DNA of 64,000 bases from Chamaea fasciata (Eukaryota; Chordata; Aves; Passeriformes; Sylviidae). The notes below the pieces were generated by a model. That model searched no databases. It saw only the letters and a program-made list of their open reading frames with translations, and was not told the origin of the DNA. The translations under genes were made by a program, and so were the position numbers. This document shows positions 12,999 through 23,659 of this stretch, one piece after another; the stretch's first letter is position 1; the number at the start of each line of letters is the position of its first letter. The stretch spans positions 62,001 to 126,000 of the forward strand of contig JARCOQ010000173.1 in NCBI GenBank assembly GCA_029207755.1. Reading direction: 5' to 3'.

Positions 12999-13068
12999 GT
13001 GTTGGTGCTTGGGGCTTGATGAGCTGGTGCCTGTCCGCAACGTGGAGCGGCTCAAACGGGACCTCAGG
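12999..13068 (+). other. Putative 70-bp exon, copy 1
   Basis: The segment is bounded by a CCCGCAG acceptor with a C/T-rich run upstream and by AGG/GTGAGG, a good donor match. In the frame that is open throughout, the first base completes a codon and the next 69 encode 23 residues beginning CWCLGLDELVP and ending VRNVERLKRDLR, a charged sequence with helical or coiled-coil character. Frame 1 has an early TGA; frame 3 is also open but gives an unremarkable Ser/Gly-rich peptide. I do not recognise the parent protein. It could instead be a pseudogene fragment or chance splice signals. No expression evidence is available here. Confidence 0.42.
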
Positions 13069-13280
13069 GTGAGGGGGGCGCGGATTTGGGGGGATCCTGG
13101 GGGTCCTGAGTTGTCGGGGAGGGGGTTTTTGGGTTGTGGGGGGTCTGGGGGGCGTCCTGGGGGCTGCTTTGGGTGCTTTGGGGGGTATTCGGGAGGTTTG
13201 GGCGGCCCATTTGAGGCATCAAAGAACCTGAGGAGGGTTTTGATAGCTCCTGGAGGTGGAGGCGGCTGTGGGGGTGAGCT

Positions 13281-15786
13281 GGCTGTCCCAGGGGGTTCCT
13301 GGCTGTCCCTCGATGTCCCTGGGGTGCCCTGGCTGTCACTTAGGTGTCCCTCGGGGTGCCCTGGCTGTCCCTAGGGTGCCCTGGCTGTCCCCTAGGTGTC
13401 CCTGGGGTGCCCTGACTGTCCCTAGGTGTCCCTGGGGGTACCCTGGCTGTCCCTGGAGGTGCCCTGCCTGTCCCCTAGGTGTCCCTGGCGGTGTCCTGCC
13501 TTGCCCTAGGTGTCCCTGGGGGTGCCCTGGCTGTCCCCTCCGTGTCCCTGGGGGTGCCCTGGGTGTCCCTGGGGTGCCCTGGCTGACCCCAAGGTGTCCC
13601 TTGGGGTGCCCAGAGTGTCCCTAGGAGGTCCCTGGCTGTCCCCTAGGGGTCTCTGGGGGTACCCTGGCTGTCCCTTAGGTGTCCCAAGGTGTGCCCTGGC
13701 TGTCCCTAGGGTGCCCTGGCTTTGCCCTCGGTGTCTCTGGGGGTGCCCTGGCTGTCCCTAGGGTGCCATGGCTGTCCCTAGGGTGCCCTGGCTGTCCCCT
13801 CGGTGTCCCTGGGGGTGCCCTGGCTGTCCCTGGGTAGACCTGGCTGTCCCCTAGGTGTCCCTGGGGGGGCCCTGGCTGTCCCCTAGGTGTCCCTGGGGAG
13901 GCCCTGGGTGTCCCTGGAGTGCCCGGGAGGTCCCCTACGTGTCCCTGGGGTACCCGGGGTGTCCCTGGGCTGCTCTGGGGTGCCCTGCCTGTCCCCTAGG
14001 TGTCCCTGGGCTGCCCTGGCTGTCCTTGGGGTGCCCTGGCTGTCCTTGGTGTCCCAGAGGGTGCCCTGGCTGTCCCGCAGGTGTCCCTGGGCTGCCCTGG
14101 CTGTCCCTAGGGTGCCCTGGCTGTGCCCTAGGTGTCCCTGGGGTGCCATGACTGTCCCCTCAGTGTCCCTGGGGGTGCCCTGGCTCTCCCCTAGGGGTCC
14201 CTGAGGGTGCCCTGGGTGTCCCTGGCGTGCCCTGGCTGTCTCCTAGGTGTCCCTGGGGCTGCCCTGGCTGTTCTCTAGGTGTCCCTGGGGGTGCCCTGGG
14301 TGTCCCTGGGGTGCCCTGGCTGTCCCCTAGGTGTCCCTGGGGGGGCCCTGGCTGTCCCCTAGGCGTCCCTGGGGGTGCCCTGGCTGTCCCTGGGGTGCCC
14401 TGGCTGTCCCCTAGGTGTCCCTGGGGGTGCCCTAGCTGTCCCATCAGTGTCCCTGGGGGTGCCCTGCCTGTCCCCTAGGTGTCCCTGGGGGTGCCCGGCC
14501 TGTCCCCTAGGTGTCCCTGGGGGTGCCCTGGGTATCCCTGGAGTGCCCTGGCTGTCCCCAAAATGTCCCTGGGGGTGCCCTGGCTGTCCCCTAGGTGTCG
14601 CTGGGGGTGTCCTGCCTTCCCCTAGGTGTCCCTGGCGGTGCCCTGGCTTTCCCCTCGGTGTCCCTGGGGGTGCCCTGCCTGTCCCCTAGATTTCCCTGGG
14701 GGTGCCCTGGCTGTCTTTAGGGTGCCCTGGCTGTCCCATAGGTCTCCCTGGGGGTGCCCTGGGTTTCCCTGGAGTGCCCTGGCTGTCCCCTAGTTGTCCC
14801 TGGGTGTGCCCTGGCTGTCCCCTAGGTGTCCCTGGGGGTGCCCTGCCTGTCCCCTAGGTGTCCCTGGGAATGCCCTGGCTGTCCTCTAGGTGTCCCTGGG
14901 GGTGCCCTGGGTGTCCCTGGGGATGCCCTGGCTGTCCCCTAGGTGTCCCTGGGGGTGCGCTGGGTGTCCCTAGGGTGCCCTGGCTGTGCCCTTGGTGTCC
15001 CTGGGGGTGCCCTGGCTGTCTCTGGAGTGCCCTGGCTGTCCCCTAAGTGTCCCTGGGGGTGCCCTGGCTGTCCCCTAGGTGTCACTGGGGGTGCCCTGGC
15101 TGTCCTCTAGGTGTCCCTGGGGGTGCCCTGGGTGTCCCTGGGGGGGCCCTGGCTGTCCCCTAGGTGTCACTGGGGGTGCCCTGGCTGTCCTCTAGGTGTC
15201 CCTGGGGGTGCCCTGCGTGTCCCTGGGGTGCCCTGGCTGTCCCCTAGGTGTCCCTGGGGGTGCCCTGGCTGTCCCCTTCGTGTCCCTGGGGGTGCCTTGT
15301 GTGTTCCTGGGGGTGCCCTGGCGGTCCCTAGGGTGCCCTTGCTGTCCCCTAGGTGTCCCTGGGGGTGCCCTGGATGTCCCTGAGGTGCCCTGGAGGTCCC
15401 CTAGGTGTCCTTGGGGGTGCCCTGGCTGTCCCTGGGGTGCCCTGGCTGTCCCCAAGGTGTCCCTGGGGGTGCCCTGCCTGTCCTCTCGGTGTCCCTGGGG
15501 GTGCCCTGGCTGTGCCTTCGGTGTCCCTGGGGGTGCCCTGGCTGTCCCTAGGGTGCCCTGGCTGTCCCCTAGGTGTCCCTGGGTGTGCCCTGGGTGTCCC
15601 TGGGCGTGCACAGGGTGTCCCTGGGGTTCCCTGGCTGTCCCCTAGGTTTCCCGGGATGGGCCCTGGCTGTCCCCTAGGTATCCCTGGGGCTGCACAGGGT
15701 GGCCCTGGGGTTCCCTGGCTGTCCCCTAGGTGTCTCTGGGGGGGCCCCTGGTGTCCCTGGGTTGCCCTGGCTGTCCCCTTGGTGTC
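13281..15786. repeat. Array between islands 1 and 2
   Basis: Begins with degenerate units (GGCTGTCCCAGGGGG, then CTGTCCCTCGATG) that look like the original edge of an array, and then becomes regular. The same order of variants follows islands 2, 3 and 4. The whole interval matches 20567-23125 closely, and its first ~1.2 kb matches 16321-17485 and 23660-24800. Confidence 0.8.
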
Positions 15787-15945
15787 CTTGCCTGGCTCGT
15801 ATCCTCGACTCCGCCTCCGGCGCCATGGTGACTCCCCTCCCAGTCTGGACCATTGTGGCCTCACCCCCTCCCCTGGGGCCATCCGACCCATCCCAGTATA
15901 GACCAGTAAGGCACCGAGTGGCCACCATGGACCCCCACACGCCTG

Positions 15946-15991
15946 CCCGTTCATCCCAGTTCATCCCAGTCCACTCTTTGTCCATCCCAGG
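15946..15991 (+). repeat. CATCCCAGT decamer repeats, island 2
   Basis: Same decamer run as in island 1 with one substitution, giving CCCGTTCATC in the first unit. Confidence 0.65.
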
Positions 15992-16039
15992 TTTCTCTGG
16001 TCACCCTCCCAGTGCTCTCAGTCCATCCCAGTCCCGCAG

Positions 16040-16109
16040 GTGTTGGTGCTTGGGGCTTGATGAGCTGGTGCCTGTCCGCAACGTGGAGCGGCTCAAACGG
16101 GACCTCAGG
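16040..16109 (+). other. Putative 70-bp exon, copy 2
   Basis: Identical over 70 bp to the exon-like segment in island 1, with the same CCCGCAG acceptor and GTGAGG donor, and the same 23-residue frame ending LKRDLR. Not recognised. Confidence 0.42.
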
Positions 16110-16320
16110 GTGAGGGGGGCGCGGATTTGGGGGATCCTGGGGGTCCTGAGTTGTCGGGGAGGGGGTTTTTGGGTTGTGGGGGGTCTGGGGGGCGTCCTGG
16201 GGGCTGCTTTGGGTGCTTTGGGGGGTATTCGGGAGGTTTGGGCGGCCCATTTGAGGCATCAAAGAACCTGAGGAGGGTTTTGATAGCTCCTGGAGGTGGA
16301 GGCGGCTGTGGGGGTGAGCT

Positions 16321-19300
16321 GGCTGTCCCAGGGGGTTCCTGGCTGTCCCTCGATGTCCCTGGGGTGCCCTGGCTGTCACTTAGGTGTCCCTCGGGGTGCC
16401 CTGGCTGTCCCTAGGGTGCCCTGGCTGTCCCCTAGGTGTCCCTGGGGTGCCCTGACTGTCCCTAGGTGTCCCTGGGGGTACCCTGGCTGTCCCTGGAGGT
16501 GCCCTGCCTGTCCCCTAGGTGTCCCTGGCGGTGTCCTGCCTTGCCCTAGGTGTCCCTGGGGGTGCCCTGGCTGTCCCCTCCGTGTCCCTGGGGGTGCCCT
16601 GGGTGTCCCTGGGGTGCCCTGGCTGACCCCAAGGTGTCCCTTGGGGTGCCCAGAGTGTCCCTAGGAGGTCCCTGGCTGTCCCCTAGGGGTCTCTGGGGGT
16701 ACCCTGGCTGTCCCTTATGTGTCCCAAGGTGTGCCCTGGCTGTCCCTAGGGTGCCCTGGCTTTGCCCTCGGTGTCTCTGGGGGTGCCCTGGCTGTCCCTA
16801 GGGTGCCATGGCTGTCCCTAGGGTGCCCTGGCTGTCCCCTCGGTGTCCCTGGGGGTGCCCTGGCTGTCGCTGGGTAGACCTGGCTGTCCCCTAGGTGTCC
16901 CTGGGGGGGCCCTGGCTGTCCCCTAGGTGTCCCTGGGGAGGCCCTGGGTGTCCCTGGAGTGCCCGGGAGGTCCCCTACGTGTCCCTGGGGTACCCGGGGT
17001 GTCCCTGGGCTGCTCTGGGGTGCCCTGCCTGTCCCCTAGGTGTCCCTGGGCTGCCCTGGCTGTCCTTGGGGTGCCCTGGCTGTCCTTGGTGTCCCAGAGG
17101 GTGCCCTGGCTGTCCCGCAGGTGTCCCTGGGCTGCCCTGGCTGTCCCTAGGGTGCTCTGGCTGTGCCCTAGGTGTCCCTGGGGTGCCATGACTGTCCCCT
17201 CAGTGTCCCTGGGGGTGCCCTGGCTCTCCCCTAAGGGTCCCTGAGGGTGCCCTGGGTGTCCCTGGCGTGCCCTGGCTGTCTCCTAGGTGTCCCTGGGGCT
17301 GCCCTGGCTGTTCTCTAGGTGTCCCTGGGGGTGCCCTGGGTGTCCCTGGGGTGCCCTGGCTGTCCCCTAGGTGTCCCTGGGGGGGCCCTGGCTGTCCCCT
17401 AGGCGTCCCTGGGGGTGCCCTGGCTGTCCCTGGGGTGCCCTGGCTGTCCCCTAGGTGTCCCTGGGGTTGCCCTGGCTGTCGCTAGGGTGCCCTGGCTGTG
17501 CCTTCGGTGTCTCTGGGGATGCCGTAGGTGTCCCTCGGGGTGACCTCGGTGTCCCTGGGGGTGCCCTGGCTGTCCCCTAGGTGTCCCTGGGGGAGCCCTG
17601 GGTGTGCCTGGGGTGCCCTGGCTGTCCCCTAGGTGTCCCTGGGGGGGCCCTGGCTGTCCCTGGGGTGCCCTGGCTGTCCCCTAGGTGGCCCTGGGGGTGC
17701 CCTGGGTGTCCCTGGGGGTGCCCTGGAGGTCCCCTAGGTGTCCCTGGGGGTGCCCTGGGTGTCCCTGGTGTGCCCTGGTTCCCTTAGGTGTCCCTGTGGG
17801 TGCCCAGAGTGTCCCTGGGAGTGCCCTGGCTGTCCCCTAGGGGTCTCTGGGGGTGCCCTGGCTGTCCCGTCAGTGTCCCTGGGAATGCCCTGCCTGTCCC
17901 CTAGGTGTCCCTGGGGGTCCCCTTGGTTTCCCTGGGGGTGCCCAGGGTGTTCCTTCGGTGTCCCTGGGGGTGCCCTAGCTGTCCTTGGCGTGCCCTGGCT
18001 GTGCCCTAGGGGTCCCTTAGGGTGCCCTGGCTGTCCCTAGGGTTCCCTGGCTGTCACCTAGGTGTCCCTTGGGGTGCGCTGGTGTCCCTCGGGTTGCCCT
18101 GGCTGTCCCCTAGGTGTCCCTGGGGGTGACCTGGCTGTCCCTGGAGTGCCCTGGCTGTCCCCATGATGTCCCTGGGGGTGCCCTGCCTCTCCTCTCGGTG
18201 TCCCTGGGGGTGCCCTGGCTGTGCCCTCGGTGTCCCTGGGGGTGCCCTGGCTGTCCCTAGGGTGCCCTGGCTGTCCCCTAGGTGTCCCTGGTTGTGCCCT
18301 GGGTGTCCCTGGGCGTGCACAGGGTGTCCCTGGGGTTCCCTGGCTGTCCCCTAGGTGTCCCGGGATGGGCCCTTGCTGTCCCCTAGGTATCCCTGGGGGT
18401 GCACAGGGTGTCCCTGGGGATGCCCTGGCTGTCCCCTAGGTGACCCTGGCGTTGCCCTGGCTGTCCCTACAGTGCCCTGGCTGTGCCCTTGGTGTCCCTG
18501 GGGGTGCTCTGGCTGTCCCTCGGGTGCCCTGGCTGTCCCCTAGGTGTCCCTGGGGGTGTCCTGGCTGTCTCTGGAGTGCCCTGGCTGTCCCCTAGGTGTC
18601 CCTGGGGGTGCCCTGGCTGTCCCCTGGGTGTCCCTGGGGTTGCCCTGGCTGTCTTCTAGGTGTCCCTGGGGGTGCCCTGGCTGTCCCCTAGGTGTCCCTG
18701 GGGGTGCCCTGGCTGTCCCTAGGGTGCCCTGGCTGTGCCTTCGGTGTGTCTAGGGGTGCCCTAGGTGTCCCTGGGGGTGACCTCGGTGTCTCTGGGGGTG
18801 CCCTGGCTGTCCCCTAGGTGTCCCTGGGGGAGCCCTGGCTGTCCCTGGGGTGCCCTGGCTGTCCCCTAGGTGTCCCTGGGGGGGCCCTGGCTGTCCCTGG
18901 GGTGCCCTGGCTGTCCCCTAGGTGGCCCTGGGGGTGCCCTGGGTGTCCCTGGGGGTGCCCTGGAGGTCCCCTAGGTGTCCCTGGGGGTGCCCAGGGTGTC
19001 CCTGGTGTGCCCTGGTTGTCCCCTAGGTGTCCCTGTGGGTGCCCAGAATGTCCCTGGGAGTGCCCTGGCTGTCCCCTAGGGGTCTCTGGGGGTGCCCTGG
19101 CTGTCCCGTCAGTGTCCCTGGGAATGCCCTGCCTGTCACCTAGGTGTCCCTGGGGGTCCCCTTGGTGTCCCTGGGGGTGCCCAGGGTGTTCCTTCGGTGT
19201 CCCTGGGGGTGCCCTAGCTGTCCCTGGGGTGCTCTGGATGTCCCCTTGGTGTCCCTGGGGGTGGCCTGGCTGTCCTTGGCGTGCTTTGGCTGTGCCCTAG

Positions 19301-20032
19301 GGGTCCCTGGGGTTGCCCTGGCTGTCCCTAGGGTGCCCTGGCTGTCACCTAGGTGTCCCTTGGGGTGCGCTGGTGTCCCTCGGGGTGCCCTGGCTGTCCC
19401 CTAGGTGTCCCTGGGGGTGCCCTGCCTCTCCCCTAGGTGTCCCTGGGGGTGCCCTGGCTGTCCCCTAGGCGTCCCTGGGGGTGCCCTGCCTCTCCCCTAG
19501 GCGTCCCTGGGGGTGCCCTGGCTGTCCCCTTGGTGTCCCTGGGGGTGCCCTGGCTGTCCCCTAGGTGTCGCTTGGGGTGCCCTGGGTGTCCCTGGGGGTG
19601 CCCTCGCTGTCCCTGGGGTGCCCTGGCTGTCCCCTAGGTGTCCTTGGGGGTGCCCTGGCTGTCCCTGGGGTGCCCTGGCTCTCCCCTAGGTGTCCCTGGG
19701 GGTGCCCTGCCTCTCCCCTAGGTGTCCCTGGGGGTGCCCTGGCTGTCCCCTAGGTGTCCCTGGGGGTGCCCTGGCTGTCCCTGGGGGTGCCCTGGCTGTC
19801 CCCAAGGTGTCCCTGGGGGTGCCCTGCCTGTCCTCTCGGTGTCCCTGGGGGTGCCCTGGCTGTGCCCTCGGTGTCCCTGGGGGTGCCCTGGCTGTCCCCT
19901 AGGTGTCCCTGGGTGTGCCCTGGGTGTCCCTGGGCGTGCACAGGGTGTCCCTGGGGTTCCCTGGCTGTCCCCTAGGTGTCTCTGGGGGGGGCCCTGGTGT
20001 CCCTGGGTTGCCCTGGCTGTCCCCTTGGTGTC
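16321..20032. repeat. Array between islands 2 and 3
   Basis: The first ~1.17 kb follows the order seen after island 1. Near 17485 it switches to units like those at 9780-12200, and 17581-19400 parallels 9871 onward and 11502 onward. Near 19437-19510 a variant pair with CTGCCTCTCCCCTAGG recurs at 26813. No gene is visible. Confidence 0.75.
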
Positions 20033-20191
20033 CTTGCCTGGCTCGTATCCTCGACTCCGCCTCCGGCGCCATGGTGACTCCCCTCCCAGTCTGGACCATT
20101 GTGGCCTCACCCCCTCCCCTGGGGCCATCCGACCCATCCCAGTATAGACCAGTAAGGCACCGAGTGGCCACCATGGACCCCCACACGCCTG

Positions 20192-20237
20192 CCAGTTCAT
20201 CCCAGTTCATCCCAGTCCACTCTTTGTCCATCCCAGG
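20192..20237 (+). repeat. CATCCCAGT decamer repeats, island 3
   Basis: Decamer run unchanged from island 1. Confidence 0.65.
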
Positions 20238-20285
20238 TTTCTCTGGTCACCCTCCCAGTGCTCTCAGTCCATCCCAGTCCCGCAG

Positions 20286-20355
20286 GTGTTGGTGCTTGGG
20301 GCTTGATGAGCTGGTGCCTGTCCGCAACGTGGAGCGGCTCAAACGGGACCTCAGG
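20286..20355 (+). other. Putative 70-bp exon, copy 3
   Basis: Identical 70-bp exon-like segment between CCCGCAG and GTGAGG; same single protein-like frame. Parent gene not recognised. Confidence 0.42.
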
Positions 20356-20566
20356 GTGAGGGGGGCGCGGATTTGGGGGATCCTGGGGGTCCTGAGTTGT
20401 CGGGGAGGGGGTTTTTGGGTTGTGGGGGGTCTGGGGGGCGTCCTGGGGGCTGCTTTGGGTGCTTTGGGGGGTATTCAGGAGGTTTGGGCGGCCCATTTGA
20501 GGCATCAAAGAACCTGAGGAGGGTTTTGATAGCTCCTGGAGGTGGAGGCGGCTGTGGGGGTGAGCT

Positions 20567-23125
20567 GGCTGTCCCAGGGGGTTCCTGGCTGTCCCTCGAT
20601 GTCCCTGGGGTGCCCTGGCTGTCACTTAGGTGTCCCTCGGGGTGCCCTGGCTGTCCCTAGGGTGCCCTGGCTGTCCCCTAGGTGTCCCTGGGGTGCCCTG
20701 ACTGTCCCTAGGTGTCCCTGGGGGTACCCTGGCTGTCCCTGGAGGTGCCCTGCCTGTCCCCTAGGTGTCCCTGGCGGTGTCCTGCCTTGCCCTAGGTGTC
20801 CCTGGGGGTGCCCTGGCTGTCCCCTCCGTGTCCCTGGGGGTGCCCTGGGTGTCCCTGGGGTGCCCTGGCTGACCCCAAGGTGTCCCTTGGGGTGCCCAGA
20901 GTGTCCCTAGGAGGTCCCTGGCTGTCCCCTAGGGGCCTCTGGGGGTACCCTGGCTGTCCCTTAGGTGTCCCAAGGTGTGCCCTGGCTGTCCCTAGGGTGC
21001 CCTGGCTTTGCCCTCGGTGTCTCTGGGGGTGCCCTGGCTGTCCCTAGGGTGCCATGGCTGTCCCTAGGGTGCCCTGGCTGTCCCCTCGGTGTCCCTAGGG
21101 GTGCCCTGGCTGTCCCTGGGTAGACCTGGCTGTCCCCTAGGTGTCCCTGGGGGGGCCCTGGCTGTCCCCTAGGTGTCCCTGGGGAGGCCCTGGGTGTCCC
21201 TGGAGTGCCCGGGAGGTCCCCTACGTGTCCCTGGGGTACCCGGGGTGTCCCTGGGCTGCTCTGGGGTGCCCTGCCTGTCCCCTAGGTGTCCCTGGGCTGC
21301 CCTGGCTGTCCTTGGGGTGCCCTGGCTGTCCTTGGTGTCCCAGAGGGTGCCCTGGCTGTCCCGCAGGTGTCCCTGGGCTGCCCTGGCTGTCCCTAGGGTG
21401 CCCTGGCTGTGCCCTAGGTGTCCCTGGGGTGCCATGACTGTCCCCTCAGTGTCCCTGGGGGTGCCCTGGCTCTCCCCTAGGGGTCCCTGAGGGTGCCCTG
21501 GGTGTCCCTGGCGTGCCCTGGCTGTCTCCTAGGTGTCCCTGGGGCTGCCCTGGCTGTTCTCTAGGTGTCCCTGGGGGTGCCCTGGGTGTCCCTGGGGTGC
21601 CCTGGCTGTCCCCTAGGTGTCCCTGGGGGGGCCCTGGCTGTCCCCTAGGCGTCCCTGGGGGTGCCCTGGCTGTCCCTGGGGTGCCCTGGCTGTCCCCTAG
21701 GTGTACCTGGGGGTGCCCTAGCTGTCCCATCAGTGTCCCTGGGGGTGCCCTGCCTGTCCCCTAGGTGTCCCTGGGGGTGCCCGGCCTGTCCCCTAGGTGT
21801 CCCTGGGGGTGCCCTGGGTATCCCTGGAGTGCCCTGGCTGTCCCCAAAATGTCCCTGGGGGTGCCCTGGCTGTCCCCTAGGTGTCGCTGGAGGTGTCCTG
21901 CCTTCCCCTAGGTGTCCCTGGGGGTGCCCTGGCTTTCCCCTCGGTGTCCCTGGGGGTGCCCTGCCTGTCCCCTAGGTTTCCCTGGGGGTGCCCTGGCTGT
22001 CTTTAGGGTGCCCTGGCTGTCCCATAGGTCTCCCTGGGGGTGCCCTGGGTTTCCCTGGAGTGCCCTGGCTGTCCCCTAGTTGTCCCTGGGTGTGCCCTGG
22101 CTGTCCCCTAGGTGTCCCTGGGGGTGACCTGCCTGTCCCCTAGGTGTCCCTGGGAATGCCCTGGCTGTCCTCTAGGTGTCCCTGGGGGTGCCCTGGGTGT
22201 CCCTGGGGATGCCCTGGCTGTCCCCTAGGTGTCCCTGGGGGTGCGCTGGGTGTCCCTAGGGTGCCCTGGCTGTGCCCTTGGTGTCCCTGGGGGTGCCCTG
22301 GCTGTCTCTGGAGTGCCCTGGCTGTCCCCTAAGTGTCCCTGGGGGTGCCCTGGCTGTCCCCTAGGTGTCACTGGGGGTGCCCTGGCTGTCCTCTAGGTGT
22401 CCCTGGGGGTGCCCTGGGTGTCCCTGGGGATGCCCTGGCTGTTCCCTAGGTGTCCCTGGGGGTGCCCTGGGTGTCCCTGGGGGGGCCCTGGCTGTCCCCT
22501 AGGTGTCACTGGGGGTGCCCTGGCTGTCCTCTAGGTGTCCCTGGGGGTGCCCTGCGTGTCCCTGGGGTGCCCTGGCTGTCCCCTAGGTGTCCCTGGGGGT
22601 GCCCTGGCTGTCCCCTTCGTGTCCCTGGGGGTGCCTTGTGTGTCCCTGGGGGTGCCCTGGCGGTCCCTAGGGTGCCCTGGCTGTCCCCTAGGTGTCCCTG
22701 GGGGTGCCCTGGATGTCCCTGAGGTGCCCTGGAGGTCCCCTAGGTGTCCTTGGGGGTGCCCTGGCTGTCCCTGGGGTGCCCTGGCTGTCCCCAAGGTGTC
22801 CCTGTGGGTGCCCTGCCTGTCCTCTCGGTGTCCCTGGGGGTGCCCTGGCTGTGCCCTCGGTGTCCCTGGGGGTGCCCTTGCTGTCCCTAGGGTGCCCTGG
22901 CTGTCCCCTAGGTGTCCCTGGGTGTGCCCTGGGTGTCCCTGGGCGTGCACAGGGTGTCCCTGGGGTTCCCTGGCTGTCCCCTAGGTTTCCCGGGATGGGC
23001 CCTGGCTGTCCCCTAGGTATCCCTGGGGCTGCACAGGGTGTCCCTGGGGTTCCCTGGCTGTCCCCTAGGTGTCTCTGGGGGGGGCCCTGGTGTCCCTGGG
23101 TTGCCCTGGCTGTCCCCTTGGTGTC
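20567..23125. repeat. Array between islands 3 and 4
   Basis: Follows the order of 13281-15786 almost unit for unit, with an added ~50 bp near 22390-22450. Ends in the shared left flank of the islands, including the TCCCGGGATGGGCCC unit. No gene is visible. Confidence 0.8.
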
Positions 23126-23284
23126 CTTGCCTGGCTCGTATCCTCGACTCCGCCTCCGGCGCCATGGTGACTCCCCTCCCAGTCTGGACCATTGTGGCCT
23201 CACCCCCTCCCCTGGGGCCATCCGACCCATCCCAGTATAGACCAGTAAGGCACCGAGTGGCCACCATGGACCCCCACACGCCTG

Positions 23285-23330
23285 CCAGTTCATCCCAGTT
23301 CATCCCAGTCCACTCTTTGTCCATCCCAGG
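23285..23330 (+). repeat. CATCCCAGT decamer repeats, island 4
   Basis: Decamer run unchanged from island 1. Confidence 0.65.
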
Positions 23331-23378
23331 TTTCTCTGGTCACCCTCCCAGTGCTCTCAGTCCATCCCAGTCCCGCAG

Positions 23379-23448
23379 GTGTTGGTGCTTGGGGCTTGAT
23401 GAGCTGGTGCCTGTCCGCAACGTGGAGCGGCTCAAACGGGACCTCAGG
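23379..23448 (+). other. Putative 70-bp exon, copy 4
   Basis: Identical 70-bp exon-like segment with the same acceptor, donor and frame. Parent gene not recognised. Confidence 0.42.
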
Positions 23449-23659
23449 GTGAGGGGGGCGCGGATTTGGGGGATCCTGGGGGTCCTGAGTTGTCGGGGAG
23501 GGGGTTTTTGGGTTGTGGGGGGTCTGGGGGGCGTCCTGGGGGCTGCTTTGGGTGCTTTGGGGGGTATTCGGGAGGTTTGGGCGGCCCATTTGAGGCATCA
23601 AAGAACCTGAGGAGGGTTTTGATAGCTCCTGGAGGTGGAGGCGGCTGTGGGGGTGAGCT

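Larger units (their letters stand above)
12746..13280 (+). repeat. Island copy 1: intron-exon-intron-like segment
   Basis: The satellite stops and 535 bp of unrelated sequence follows. In order it holds a C-rich stretch with GCCATGG at 12781-12787, a second ACCATGG at 12883-12889, 10-bp CATCCCAGT-type repeats, a pyrimidine-rich run ending CCCGCAG, a 70-bp exon-like segment, a GTGAGG donor, and a G-rich tract with several GGGG runs. The + strand frame through the exon is open from the ATG at 12783 well past the donor, so a longer exon cannot be excluded. The G run before GATCC is six long here and in copy 5, but five in copies 2-4. Confidence 0.85.
15787..16320 (+). repeat. Island copy 2: intron-exon-intron-like segment
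   Basis: This 534-bp copy is nearly identical to island 1. Differences I see are C instead of A at 15948 in the decamer region and one G fewer in the run before GATCC. Splice-like signals and internal order are unchanged. The left flank is also shared with island 1, so island and surrounding satellite were duplicated together. Confidence 0.85.
11039..18354. repeat. ~7.3 kb superunit, copy I (two islands)
   Basis: Marker units at 11039 and 11502 recur at 18355 and 18818, an offset of 7,316 bp. Islands at 12746 and 15787 correspond to those at 20033 and 23126 (7,287 and 7,339 bp). The unit therefore contains array, island, ~2.5 kb array, island, ~2 kb array. Because the array is internally redundant, the phase chosen for its start is arbitrary. 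Confidence 0.75.
20033..20566 (+). repeat. Island copy 3: intron-exon-intron-like segment
   Basis: This 534-bp copy matches island 1 except for a five-G run before GATCC and an A at 20477 (GTATTCAGG instead of GTATTCGGG). It occupies the same place in superunit II as island 1 in superunit I. Its left flank is shorter than in the other superunit copies: the units carrying TCCCGGGATGGGCCC, present before islands 1, 2 and 4, are missing. Confidence 0.85.
23126..23659 (+). repeat. Island copy 4: intron-exon-intron-like segment
   Basis: This 534-bp copy is essentially the same as island 1 apart from the five-G run before GATCC. It corresponds to island 2 in the superunit. The satellite immediately to its right begins to show extra single bases in homopolymers. 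Confidence 0.85.

Noticed and set aside
12746..13280. Island as a transposable element
   Set aside because: No terminal repeats, target-site duplications, poly-A tail or transposase/reverse transcriptase frame. The right junction is the same at all five copies and the left flank is shared at the superunit copies, which fits segment duplication rather than independent insertion.
12783..13374. A single long protein from the ATG at 12783 through the island
   Set aside because: The frame is open, but the first ~70 codons are low-complexity, decamer-repeat encoded Pro/Ser sequence and the end runs into G-rich and satellite sequence. Its C-terminal part changes frame between copies because of the G5/G6 run. 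Intron-exon-intron is the simpler reading.
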